Source of the DNA: Silurus meridionalis
Lineage: Eukaryota; Chordata; Actinopteri; Siluriformes; Siluridae
Assembly (NCBI RefSeq): GCF_014805685.1
Contig: NC_060909.1
Location: 4,520,792 to 4,584,791 of the forward strand
Length of the DNA stretch: 64,000 nucleotides
Direction: 5' to 3'
Shown here: piece by piece, positions 1-10,881 of the stretch
How positions within the stretch are numbered: the stretch's first letter is position 1
Layout of the letters: the number at the start of each line of letters is the position of its first letter
The notes under the pieces: model-generated
Told to the model about the DNA's origin: nothing
Databases searched by the model: none
The model's input: only the letters and a program-made list of their open reading frames with translations
Made by a program: the position numbers and the translations under genes

Positions 1-144
1 GAAAAGGTCAGAGGCGAATGATTTGGGTTATCAAAGCCAGAATTAAAGAAAAAAAAATCTGAGAAACACAAGCAAAGGTCAAAAGGCAATAATAAGGAAC
101 AAGCCTCCGGAGTTATGTAATACAAAATGATTGGCAGGTAATTT

Positions 145-147
<3 letters not shown>

Positions 148-216
<69 letters not shown>
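148..216. repeat. (TA)n microsatellite
   Basis: About 34 uninterrupted TA units. Confidence 0.98.
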
Positions 217-219
<3 letters not shown>

Positions 220-2220
220 AAAGTAACCAATAATTTATGATCAATATTTTATATATAGATCGATTTCTCCTCGCTAAACTGTTTCTCGAGCGCGTTCTCT
301 CAGCATCACTGCTGTAAATATTTAGTATCACAACACTTATATCATAAATGCTGATGCTATTTTGGGCCAGCTAGCTCAAGTCAAGTCAAGTCAAGAGGCT
401 TGTGAGGCGAATTTAAAATCAGATTGGTTAAAGAAACAAACCCATTGCTAATATAGTCTAAGATACATTGGCCAGCACTACTGATTTTGAAGGCCCTGGG
501 GAAAATAAAATGACATAGAGGCTGAAATTTGATTGGACAAAAAAATCTAACATTCGCATACACATACTGGAAGCAGTGCAGCCAAGAGAAACGCTACGAA
601 ATAAAGAGAATAAACTGTTGGGAATAAATGAATACAATTTCATGGAAAAAAAATATTATAATTTTTTTGTATTCTGTATTCCTTATCAATAAAAGTGCTA
701 AGCAACTAAAATGTATTTATTTGAACTAATTCTGGGGACATTTTTACACAGAAATACGTCTCAAACCATGACATACAAATGAGAAACTACTTGTAGCTAG
801 AAGATCCTTCCGACATAGTTATAGTCAGTTATAGTCCTGAATGTGATAGTCCTGACTCCAAATGCCACATTGTATAAATAAAAAACAGCAGGACCAACAG
901 AGAAATTGTTGTAAAGTCGTAAACAATCTTTCTATTTTTCTGTGCGTTTTTCCTCTTTCATTTGGCACATACTATGTATGTCACCATGGGGATATTACCT
1001 TATGTCACCATTGCTTTTTTATCACAGAGGACTTTTAAAGGAGGTTTATTTCGGTGTAATGAGTACATTTATGTACTGATTATGCACAGTCAACGCACTG
1101 GAGTGTCTTGGCTCAGATGCGCAAAAGAGACGGGGGGTAAAAGTGCATGGAGATAAGCCTCATTAAAACCAACGTGTGCTGTTGATGACAGGCCCGACTG
1201 CCAGACTATCTAATTGCGTGTGCTAACCGGCATCTCGCCTGTACAATAACAATCCCCCCCTCCACTTCTTTCCCAATCATGCCTACCCACACACACCCAC
1301 ACGTATAAACGCTCCTCGTATGCAAATATGGCCGACACGTTCATTAGGTTTTATGTCTCAAAGCCAAATTGTTATTGTAAAACCAGCTGAAGCCAAGGGC
1401 AAAGGCGTAAAAACTTGATCACGGTTCAATATATTATTTTATGAGTTCCCAGAGAAATAGAACAATGTTATTGAATGCAATAGTTTGCCAACGGTAATGT
1501 GCCAAAACTGATGTTTCAAATTATAATAATTATTATTTGATTTCCAATCGACGGAAAATGTTACATCTTGTTGCCACTTAAAAGCTTATACATTAAATGT
1601 GTTTCATATTTTGACACAAGACCTTTTTATTACATTAACAAACCACAGTTCTGAGACATAGCAGAATTAATTTCTATGGATGTTTTGTTGATGGGATTTA
1701 ATTCACTGGCATTAGAAAGCTAAAGGTTACTCAGCATGTGGCCTCATAAACAAACACCGTTAAATGTAGCTTTCTATTGGCTGTGTGAAAAAAAAAAAAG
1801 GCTTGATGAAAAGAAAAAAAAAATGATGAGGAATGATACTGTAACAGCTTTTGTGGGGGATGCCTAAGCTGCCCTTCATATCCAGGTCCTGGCTACTGTG
1901 CACAACATAACAATTTTAAGCAACCATGTGAAGTACAGTTGAAGATAATTATTGAGATGGATATTATTAAGATACTGGATAATTGAGGACCATTCTGGAC
2001 TATTGGTTGTGTTACTGTACATGCATGTATCATACTAAGCTTTACACCGTAATGTCTGAGTTTGAATCTTGATGAAGCCACAGCAATCAATGTCAAGGAG
2101 CAAAGGCAGCAAACTACATCATGCTGTTCTGGTGGTAAGTATGGACTTTATGTCTCCCTCTTATCAATCATGGTGATCTCATGTATGCTGAAACAGGCCA
2201 ATAGCAATTTATCCTAAGAC
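217..2220. other. Intergenic, no gene seen
   Basis: AT-rich unique-looking DNA with short A runs (1790-1820). Apart from the candidate element at 1130-1420 I see nothing supportable. Confidence 0.6.
1130..1420. promoter_or_regulatory. Candidate conserved non-coding element
   Basis: Non-repetitive and less AT-rich than its surroundings. Contains tatgcaaat (octamer, 1319), two attgttat SOX-like sites, ctaattg and cattaggtt homeodomain-like sites. There is no ORF. Conservation itself cannot be judged here. Confidence 0.25.
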
Positions 2221-3313
2221 TAGAGATGTGCATCTCCATAACTGAGACCGATGCAAGTCACATCTCGTGCATAGCCAATGATACGATACATTAACGGTAC
2301 ATATGACAAATCCGATTTCGATTTGATTGCGATTCCATGTAATACGATGCAATGTAAAAATATTATGCTATGTGATTCTGATGGACCAGCACCATCTTAT
2401 CTCAGTGACCTCATCACATCTCGCATTGCACCACGCTGTCTGAGATTCTCCAGCACTGCTCGACTGGTAGCACCTTCTCTCAGAATGAGAGGTAAGTACA
2501 CTTCAAGGCTCTTCTCCGTTCTGGAACCGAGGTGGTGGAATGAACTTCCCCTAGATGTCCGTACAGCGGAGTCCCTGGCTATCTTCAAGCGAAGACCTAC
2601 CTCTTCCTGAAACACTTAAATTAGCACTTTCCAAGTTTGCTTTGTAGAATTCAAGTTATATTTTGCATACCAGTGTATATTTATTCATTGCTAGAGACTC
2701 AAAGCACTTTTGTACGTCTGGATAAGGGCATCTGCTGAATGCCGCAAATGTAATGTAAATGATTCAATATGGTGAGATATTTTGCTTAAATCTTTTAGGT
2801 TTAAACAGACAGCAAATCATCAATTTACTTAAGTGCCTTTTGACTTTTAATGCATGGCCCTTTTACAAACAGGCCTCTAGAAAAAAAGATCAAATAAAAC
2901 CAGAAATTCTTTTCCTGTTCTGTCTTCAGTTAGATGCAGCTCTACCTCTGGCATGTTAATCTATATTTTATGTGACTCTCAGGACGCACCTCGGTCTTTG
3001 TAGTGATATGTCATATTCACGTAGCAGCAGTGGTGCTGAGAGGTCGCACTTGCGAACCAGTTTAGCAAAAAGAAATCAATTTACATATAAAATATTGATT
3101 ACAAATTATTGAACAATTTCTAAATAATTAAGGTATAGTGAATCTACAAAAATTATACATACAAAATCATTTTTACTGATGCAAATATTTTAAAACGATG
3201 CATCGCAATACAAATACCAACTTGAATCTGATGCAACACTTGAATCTGATGCATCACATTGTTAACCTATATGCTGATGCACTGTTGCAAATCGTCGGAT
3301 CTTGCCATCCCTA
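2221..3313. mobile_element. hAT-like element with nested LINE
   Basis: Ends tagagatgtgcat... and ...cttgccatcccta are inverted. Flanks cctaagac/catcagac agree at 6 of 8 bases. The body (gatacgat, gatgcaatg, aaacagacagcaaatc, atgctgatgcactg) matches the element at 46113-46812. An L2-like fragment interrupts it at 2379-2759. Confidence 0.75.
2379..2759 (+). pseudogene. L2-like LINE 3' end (RT C-terminus plus tail)
   Basis: Encodes APSYLSDLITSRIAPRCLRF ... RWWNELPLDVRTAESLAIFK, the C-terminal region of L2/CR1-type reverse transcriptases, then a stop and a short 3'UTR ending ctggataagggcatctgctg...aatgtaaat, the L2-type tail. The insertion is bracketed by tgattc (2373-2378) and tgattc (2760-2765). 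Severe 5' truncation is normal for LINEs. Confidence 0.8.
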
Positions 3314-3769
3314 CATCAGACTGTGGCTCTATCCTGAAAAGCAACAGTTTGGAAAAGATAAGCTTGGCTGACTCCTTGTCTTAGAGAAAGTATTTGCCAA
3401 GCTTCTTCTTTTTTCATTTTGTTTACAGTTTTAATGAAGTTGCAATCATTGCTTAAAAACTTGGTCAGGCTAAATCCTCGATTCTGATTGGCTAAAAGTT
3501 AAGCATTCAAATGGTCGAATGCACAGCTGGTTCCAGATAATCACATTATTGGCACTGGCTTATAAACTAATGTAGCCAGAATAGCATACAAGTACAATTG
3601 CATACAGAGTGAGACAGCACTAGATGGATTTGATCAACTGGACTAGAAAATGTAAAAAAAAAATATATATAAATCCTTTTTTTTATGTAAAGTCAATCAA
3701 TAAATTAGAATGTTGTGGAAAACCAAAGTTTTAAACTATTTCAGTCTGAGTTTATTTAAAACAGGAGTT

Positions 3770-4045
3770 TTACAATTTGATGTCCTGTAGGTCAGGGAGC
3801 TCAGTGCGCTCAGCTAACCGCGCCACCCACTGGAGGGCTCGCCTGTCCTGCAGGCTGCTGTTCCAGAACCAGAAAGTGATGTTACCTGACAGGACACTCT
3901 CATTAGCGCAGGTGTAGAAAGTCTTTAGCACCTGAGAGGGTAGTTTAAAGTCCCTTAGGTGTCTCAAATGTTACAGACACTGCCGGACATTTTTCACCAG
4001 GGTGTTGATGTGACAGGACCAAGACAGGTCCTGTGTGATGTGAAG
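3770..4045 (-). pseudogene. Rex1/CR1-like LINE reverse-transcriptase fragment
   Basis: The minus strand reads HITQDLSWSCHINTLVKNVR, then HLRDFKLPSQVLKTFYTCAN, ESVLSGNITFWFWNSSLQDR and RALQWVARLAER. This is the well-known post-RT region of fish Rex1/CR1-like LINEs (LxxFYxxxxESVLTxxITVWYGN). One in-frame stop separates the first block. Truncated at both ends. Confidence 0.75.
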
Positions 4046-4416
4046 ACAGCATAGATGCACGTAATTCAAACACACACATGCACACGCACACGCACACAAA
4101 CACACACATCTTCCTTTCTTCCTCTTTTGCTCTCTATCTTCTTGTCAGCCAAACTTCAATGAGATCTTTAACGGGTCATTGCTGCAAATGACCCTGCTAT
4201 AGGTGGGATAATCCACATCTAGGTGTGTTACACACAATCATTCACTGAGCACCCAGCTGTGGATCATCCCTCATTTACTGCATGTCATTTGAATCGAATT
4301 GTGAAAATTCTGTACAGCTGCCATTAAGGGGTTACTCACTCCTGCACTTTCAGAGACTTATGATTGGCATGTCAAGAGGTTAATGTGACCAGAAAAATTG
4401 AAGATTGGTATTTTAA

Positions 4417-5138
4417 CAGTGTTGTACTAGTTACTAAGAAATAGTAACTAGTTACAGTTACTAGTTACTTCATTCAAAAAGTAACTGAATATATCACAAG
4501 GATTTCTGAAATAAATAACAAAACAAGCTGAATAAAATATTTACAATCAAAAACTAAAGTGGCTTCTGCATCATGTTGTGTTGAGCTCTTAAAAATGTTC
4601 CTTTCACAGCTGAAGTATAAAAACTATCAACAATGTAGAACAGAATACTGGGTTAGCTTCTAGCTTCTAGCTTCATCGAGGCATGGAGTTTCTGGAGAAG
4701 CTTCGACAGATTGGAGTTGCTGTTTATCGCAGTAGATACGAGCTTCGAACCAGAAAGACACAGCTTAAATTTGACTAAAACGTTTTTGTCTTTATACTCA
4801 ACTAAAGTGAAATAATGAGCATATTTCCACTTTGAGCAACTCTTCTTGCTCTCGCCTCGCCTCGTCATTACTGCCGCACAGACCTGAATAAACGGAGACA
4901 TGCCCACAGTGCATCTTCTTCGTGTATACAGTGGTTCATCCACCAATCCTACAATGGGTCCTGCTGTACACAGGTAGGGCTTTAGTATACACTTCAGCCC
5001 AAATTCATTCATTTAAAAAAGTAACAGACAACGCACCATATGGTAACGGTAACGAAGTTACGTTTTTTTTTAAGTAATGCGTTACAGTATTAGTTACTGT
5101 AAAAGTAAGTGCGTTACAGTAACAGTTGCCCAACACTG
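4417..5138. mobile_element. hAT-type MITE, intact (unoccupied DIRS site)
   Basis: Termini are cagtgttg... and ...caacactg, inverted. Flanking 8-bp duplications are tattttaa (4409-4416) and tatttcaa (5139-5146), a 7/8 match as expected for an old hAT insertion. Subterminal sequence is rich in agtaact/gttactagtt motifs, like other fish hAT MITEs. There is no transposase. Confidence 0.8.
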
Positions 5139-5716
5139 TATTTCAATACGCACTAAAATAAACCCTAACCCAATAGATAAGCGTCTTACAGTCTTTCCGG
5201 GGCATGGAACAAAAGCAGTCTGTGAAACAAGCTACAGGTACTGATTGTCATGGCATATTAGTGTTCCTGTACCTATATAACAAACAAAATCGTTTTCATT
5301 TTCTTAACAAAACAGTTATATAACCATAAGCAGAATAAAGTTGAGAGTGACAAGCGAGCTGAAAAGCTGCCAAGTTTTTCTGATTTTTACATTATTGACT
5401 AACCACCACTGCCAACACAAGCCCAAATCAAAAGCTCACATGCATCTTACAGTGGGTCTACTGTGCTTCTGAGCAGCGTGCTCCTGAAATCAGGCCTCCT
5501 TTCTCAATTTTTTATCCAAATTGTGTGTGAATGGTCACGGGAGCCAAAAGTAACTCAGATTTAAAGCCAGATTTATATACGTTTCAGAAATGCTGGTTTT
5601 CTTCCTGCTTGCATGTGGGTGTTGCTCCCAATAACAGGAAAAGCTCATTTCAGACACAGCACATTTGAATATAGCAATTATTTACAGATAGCTTAATTTT
5701 TCTAGTTATGAATAAA

Positions 5717-5789
5717 AACGTCTCTAGGTTACGTATGTAACCATAGTTTCCAAAGCGTTCCGATGCAGTTTGAGTTCCTGAAAGGAAAC
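5717..5789. mobile_element. Solo DIRS-like terminus in copy A
   Basis: aacgtctctaggttacgtat..gtaaccatagttt..aaagcgttccgatgcag..gagttcctgaaaggaaac matches the DIRS terminal arm followed by the gcgtttcgacgcag...gttcctgaag motif, with no internal coding sequence. Duplicated at 11460-11532 in copy B. Confidence 0.65.
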
Positions 5790-6084
5790 AGTTACATATT
5801 CAAGCACAGCCTTGGTATACAGAAACTTTAAAGTATTTGAAAGTTAAATAAAGTAACATCATCCATTCTAAGAAGTGTGTGAACAGAATTAAGCATTTGG
5901 AACAGCATCTTTGTGTACTGTTTAACAGTGCATGGGGAAAAATCAGCACATGAGGTACTTGCTGTAGTTGCTATTTTTGTAGTCATTACCTTAAAAAATA
6001 AATAAGAATACTTTTGGTGAAGTTCTCTAAGCAACCCTGCATGGAAATCCCTAGGACCTGAAGATATCTGAGGCAAAGTCTTAC

Positions 6085-6480
6085 TATAGTGTATGGACGA
6101 ATGTATTGGGACACCTGACCTTTCCAGACGTGTGTGGTTCCTCTCCAAACGGTTAACACACACTTTGAGATTTTACAAACATTTTTTTTTTAAATTGTAT
6201 AGAATGTCTTTGATGTAGAATTCCATATTTGATAACTTGACCTAGGAGACCCAAACCTGTTCCAGCATGACACTGATCCTGTGCACTGAGCCAGCTCCAT
6301 GAAGATATGGTTTACATTAGTTGGAGTGGAAGATCTTGAGTGGCCTGCTATAGAGCTCTGACCTCATTTTAGTTTACTAACAACTTCACAAGCACACAGC
6401 AAAATCTAGGAGAAGATCTTCCCAGAAGAGTGGAGGTTATAAAAAGAAAGCTGGCAAGCAAAACCAAAGAGTAAAATAAA
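6085..6480 (+). mobile_element. Tc1-like element remnant, family T (in copy A)
   Basis: Starts agtgtatggacgaatgtatt gggacacctgac. About 6265-6370 is a decayed DDE segment (QHD..., WF..VGVEDLEWPAIE). Duplicated at 11828-12223. Confidence 0.6.
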
Positions 6481-6661
6481 TTTAGCTGTGAGGAGAGGGC
6501 TAAAGGGATTTAGCAATAAAGCAGAGTTCAGTTCATTTTTTAATTAATTAATTTATTTATTTATTTTATTTCACGTCGACTTAATTGTGCACCTTTTCTT
6601 ATATTCTTTGACACACTTTTTTGCCTGTCTCCTATTTATCCCAAGACTACAATTAAAACAG

Positions 6662-6663
<2 letters not shown>

Positions 6664-6717
<54 letters not shown>

Positions 6718-6735
6718 TCTCTCGCTCTCTTTTTC
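6664..6735. repeat. (CT)n microsatellite (copy A)
   Basis: Pure CT run to 6710 with a decayed CT/TTTCTC tail. Its counterpart in copy B is at 12409-12490 and differs in length. Confidence 0.97.
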
Positions 6736-7141
6736 TCTCTCTTTTACATTTTCCCCACCAGAAATAGTATCAAGACTCCAACATTATTAACAGAACTAAT
6801 AGTGATATCAGTGCACTGATATCAACACTGATGACTTTATCAAGTGAGTGCTGTAATCCTTGGTCGATGCAGGCAGCGCATTTTTGCACTGTTTGTATAA
6901 GTCTATAATTTAAATTCGCATTTATTATTATATTTTTCTTATGCCCTGTGTAATTTATCATTGTCTTAATTATTCATTGTGAAACAGACTGATTACCATC
7001 TGTACAAAAATACATTGCTGACCTTGAGCTTTTGACCCTAGCTTCCCAACAAGCCGGTGTATCCCAAAACATTTCAAGAATTTCACTTTCCTGTAGGTAT
7101 GTGACACATCAGTCCTCTTGTATACGTATATAAACTGTATG

Positions 7142-7268
<127 letters not shown>

Positions 7269-7340
7269 GTAAATTGCTATAGTATGTGAGGTATTAATCT
7301 ATTCAGTGTAGTAACCCTTATTTCCGCTCGACAGTTCGTT

Positions 7341-7715
7341 GCGGATGGGTGTCATCCGCCGCCTCTCAGGAGGCTTCAACGGCCGCAGTACGCTGCTCCT
7401 GCCGTTCGGGTTCAGGAGGTCTGTCTGTTGGCCCTGCCACGGGTCGTGTTCAGGCGCAGCTTCTCCAGCGGTTTGCTCCCAGTATTCCGCCCGTATGATC
7501 GCTGCGGACGGGGTTCCGCCGCCTCTCAGGAGGCTTCAACGGCCGCAGTACGCTGCTCCTGCCGTTTGGGTTCAGGAGGACTGTCTGTTAGCCCTGCCAC
7601 GGGTCGTGTTCAGGGCGCAGCTTCTCCAGCGGTTTGCTCCCCGTATTCCGCCCGTATGATCGCTGCGGACGGGGGTTCCGCCACCTCTCAGGAGGTGTGG
7701 TCGGCTGCAGAGCAC
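7341..7715 (+). repeat. About 161-bp tandem repeat, roughly 2.3 units, in the DIRS left part
   Basis: The block cctctcaggagg recurs at 7362, 7522 and 7684, followed in the first two units by the same caacggccgcagtacgctgc sequence and in each case preceded by gcgga..ggg. The third unit diverges after cctctcaggagg. The repeats lie directly upstream of the reverse-transcriptase homology. Confidence 0.85.
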
Positions 7716-7878
7716 CGCTCCAGCCGCTCTGAGTGGGTCGGGGCCAGCCCGAGGGGTTGGTTCTCCTGTGGAGACTTTCCGTCAGTCTTAGGGCTGCCTG
7801 GAGTCTCTCGGGGGTCCTGCGTACTGTGAAGAGGGTTGCGCGATTCGGTTCGCATCTTCTCCTCCCGGCTCGACGGGT

Positions 7879-8626
7879 GTGTCCCGCCCTGGCGGGACCC
7901 GTGCAAACCCTGGTCCTGGAACAGGAGTGCGCACACTCCTGGGGAAAGGGGCCATCGAGGTGGTTCCCCTCTCAGTTTGCGAGTCAGGCTGCTACGGCCC
8001 GTGCTTCGTTGTTCCGAAGAAGGACGGTGGGTTGCGTCCCATTCTGGATCTCTGCTACTTGAACCACTCACTTTTTGGGGCTCGGTCATGTCCAAGGACT
8101 GATTTGTCATCGCTAGATCTGGAGGTTGCATGCTCCCATGCAGCCGTCCTTCACCGCACGGGAGGTTCCTGAGGTTGCTTTCGCTAAGCTTACCAATATC
8201 GGTCCTTCCGTGCGGCCTAGCGCCTCACCCGTGCCTTCACAGAGTGCGTGAACGCAGCACTGACCCGCTGCGGCTTCAGGGCATCCGCGTTCTGTATTAT
8301 ATCAGCGATTGGTTGATGGTGGCTCGTTAGACCACCTGGCGGTTTGGCATTGAGGTGCTGTTCCGCCTGCATGAAGGTACTGGGGTTCGGTCTGGGGCGC
8401 GGGTTGTGTGTACTTTCCCAGCGCGGAGGGCCACTTTCTCGGCGTGGTGTGGGACTCGGCCGAGTTGCGGGCACGGTTGTCTCCCGCCCGGTTTGTAGTC
8501 ATCCTCACTGCAGTCAGGAGGGTAGGGGCAGGCCGCCTGGTCACTGTGAGGCAGTTCCAGAGGCTGCTGGGTCTCATGTCGGCAGTGTCCGCATGTGGCC
8601 CCTCCAGTGGTGGCTCCGGGCAGTAG
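7879..8626 (+). pseudogene. Broken DIRS reverse transcriptase
   Basis: The first block has CFVVPKKDGGLRPILDLCYLN, the template-binding region typical of DIRS RTs. It is followed after a frameshift by GIRVLYYISDWLMVAR (to 8330), where the catalytic YxDD is degraded to YISD, losing the first of the two catalytic aspartates. A third block (8408-8626; HFLGVVWDS..., LTVRQFQRLLGLM-like) is the RT thumb/connection to RNase H. Three frames are needed, so it cannot make active enzyme. Confidence 0.85.
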
Positions 8627-9083
8627 GTTCTCCCCTGAGGGAGTCTGTGTCATCACATCAAGGTCTTACGGTGTGCCCACGAGCCTTGGTTGCATGGTAG
8701 AACCTTACGTTCTGTCCCGAGGCCCGTTTAGGGACTCCTTGTCGTCGCGTAACGCTAACGACGGGCGCTTCCATCACGGGGTGGGGAGCGGTCATGAGTG
8801 GCCACTCCTCTCAGGGTCTGTGGGCGGCCCGCGTCTCTTGTGGCACATAGGTTGCCGGGAGGTGCTGGCAGTGTTGTTGGAGTTACAACTCTTTCTCCCA
8901 GTCCTTAGAGATCGCTATGTGTTGGTCCGCTCGGACAATGCTGCGGTGGTCTCGTACATCGTCCACCGGGGGGACCTCCGGTCTCGCCCTTGCGAGCAAC
9001 GGGCGCAGGGGGTCCTCTTGTGGTCCCGGGACGAACTCCTCTCATTTAGAGCCGGTTACATCCCGGGACGGTTGGATGCCTGA
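8595..9083 (+). pseudogene. DIRS RNase H-like domain remnant
   Basis: A continuous 160-codon frame. It keeps HIGCREVLAVLLELQLFLP and YVLVRSDNAAVVSYIVHRGD, the E and D-containing blocks of retroelement RNase H, then LLSFRAGYIPGRLDA before an in-frame TGA where related elements read N/D-x-x-AD. Just downstream in other frames is the RLRLYAFP region that follows RNase H in DIRS polyproteins. Confidence 0.8.
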
Positions 9084-9299
9084 GCAGACGCCCTGTCGAG
9101 ACAGTGGCTGCCGTGGGACGGTCTTGGCGAGGCTACGCCTGTACGCCTTTCCCCGATTGCGCTGCTCTCGGGAGTTCTGGGAAAGTTTTGCCGGTAGGGA
9201 GTCTGTCTCCTCCGGGTAGCACCTGGTTGGCGGGCGGAACCCTGGTTCACCCCTGCCCGGTGTTGTGGAGCCTGTGGCCCCTGAGGGGACACGGTTTGT

Positions 9300-10086
9300 A
9301 TGACTGTTCTCTCTACCGAGGTAGTAGAGGCCCCTCTCCACTCCAGAGCTCCCTCCATGAGGAGGTTGTATGCCGCACGATGGCGACTGTTCGCGTCACG
9401 GTGTGAGCACCATGACTTGGACCCAGATGACTGCCGGTCGGTTCAGTTCTGGTGTTTTTGCAGGTACAGTTTGCCGCTGGGTTAACCCCTTCGACCCTGA
9501 GGGTTTCCGTGTTCGCTGGGTAGGTCCCATTGGTGACACGTTTCCTCCGCGGCGCCCGGAGGCTGTGGCCCGGGACACGACTCGGAGTGCCTGTCTGGGA
9601 CTTGGCAGTTGCCTCGTCCCACCTGGAGTTGCCCCCTGGCATGCCCAGAGTGTTCTTACACGGGGCCAGGTGCTCCCACACGATGTGTCGTGTTACAGGC
9701 ATTCTGCCCTCCTCTGTTATAGCCCCGACCAGGGGTTACGAGACCAGCTGTGTCCAGTGCGAGCACTGGGTGCTTATCTCCACAGGACGAGTCCTTGGGG
9801 GTGGTTGGTGCAGTTGTTCGGCTGCGAGTCCGGCGGCTCGCCCCGCCGGAGTGTGGCGGCCTCTGCGGCCGGGTGCACATGAGTGTCACTCCGGGACGTC
9901 TGTGACGCTGCGGGTTGGTCCACCCGCTGGCCTTTGTCAGGTTCTATGGCCTCGACCTCAGAGCCACCCGGGCTCCTCTGTCCCTACGTGCTGGTGCCGA
10001 GGCCCTCACTCTTTGGCAGGGTCTGGTCAGTGTGGCGTGATTGGACACTCGTTCCCATAGCGTTTCGACGCAGCTCGAGTTCCTGA
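9300..10086 (+). pseudogene. DIRS tyrosine recombinase, fragmented
   Basis: Recognisable blocks in at least three frames: N-terminal SAM-like part (HSRAPSMRRLYAARWRLF), VTRFLRGARRL with VPVWDLAV, CPVRALGAYLHRT, and the C-terminal LRDVCDAAGWST, which precedes the nucleophile region. The central region between VWDLAV and PPGMPRVFL appears deleted compared with the minus-strand element at 26.5-27.4 kb. Inactive. Confidence 0.8.
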
Positions 10087-10092
10087 AGGGGC

Positions 10093-10393
10093 GTCTCAAG
10101 GTTCTGACGTAACCCTAGTTCCCCGAGGGCGAGGCGCTGCGTCTCCGTGCCACACTCCCTGCATCCCTGCGGCGCTTACCTTCTCTCTTTGCAGAAGCTA
10201 ATGTCGCTACCACCGCACAGCCATCTTGTAGCTTCCTGGTTTACGCGACGTCGCCTGTCTATGACGTCACGGCTTGCCTATTGGCTAGATTTCACACGTG
10301 GTTCAGGCGTGGTCACGCAGGGGCGTTCCCATAGCGTTTCGACGCGGCGTCTCGTTCCTCGGGGAACTAGGGTTACGTTCGTAACCTTGAGAC
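10093..10393. repeat. DIRS inverted pair: internal complementary region (10093-10128) and right terminus (10357-10393)
   Basis: gtctcaaggtt..gtaaccctagttccccgagg at 10093-10128 is the reverse complement, with a few changes, of the terminal 10357-10393. Internal complement of the outer terminus is the hallmark used by DIRS elements to form circular intermediates. A direct repeat, gttcccatagcgtttcgacg, also precedes each arm (10051 and 10325 regions). Confidence 0.8.
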
Positions 10394-10881
10394 GTTAGCT
10401 TCTAGCTTCTAGCTTCATCGAGGCATGGAGTTTCTGGAGAAGCTTCGACAGATTGGAGTTGCTGTTTATCGCAGTAGATACGAGCTTCGAACCAGAAAGA
10501 CACAGCTTACATTTGACTAAAACGTTTTTGTCTTTATACTCAACTAAAGTGAAATAATGAGCATATTTCCACTTTGAGCAACTCTTCTTGCTCTCGCCTC
10601 GCCTCGTCATTACTGCCGCACAGACCTGAATAAACGGAGACATGCCCACAGTGCATCTTCTTCGTGTATACAGTGGTTCATCCACCAATCCTACAATGGG
10701 TCCTGCTGTACACAGGTAGGGCTTTAGTATACACTTCAGCCCAAATTCATTCATTTAAAAAAGTAACAGACAACGCACCATATGGTAACGGTAACGAAGT
10801 TACGTTTTTTTTTAAGTAATGCGTTACAGTATTAGTTACTGTAAAAAGTAAGTGCGTTACAGTAACAGTTGCCCAACACTG
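10394..10881. mobile_element. Right part of the same hAT MITE, cut by a DIRS terminus
   Basis: Identical to the right two-thirds of the element at 4417-5138, including the ...caacactg end and the tatttcaa flank (10882-10889). The left third is missing and is replaced by DIRS sequence ending in gagac, with gtt shared at the junction. Confidence 0.8.

Larger units (their letters stand above)
7319..10397 (+). mobile_element. DIRS-like tyrosine-recombinase retroelement, 5'-truncated and decayed
   Basis: GC-rich compared with its surroundings. In order on the + strand: tandem repeats, reverse transcriptase (VPKKDGGLRPILDL at about 7990-8050), RNase H (about 8750-9080), a DIRS-specific region (RLRLYAFP near 9140), then tyrosine-recombinase blocks (SRAPSMRRLYAARWRLF near 9340; DVCDAAGWST near 9895). 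RT-RNase H followed by a recombinase, with no integrase or LTRs, is the DIRS plan. All ORFs are broken by frameshifts. No gag or left terminus is present, because the left edge is an abrupt join to copy A. The right terminus is intact at 10393-10397. Confidence 0.88.

Noticed and set aside
4653..5012. 119-codon minus-strand frame, repeated at 10395-10754
   Set aside because: Lies entirely inside a non-coding hAT MITE; identical in both copies only because the segment is duplicated.
5828..6163. 111-codon minus-strand frame, repeated at 11571-11906
   Set aside because: Crosses a Tc1-like remnant terminus and shows no domain.
7339..10086. Host genes in the GC-rich open frames
   Set aside because: The frames read as pieces of DIRS RT, RNase H and tyrosine recombinase, or are shadows of them.
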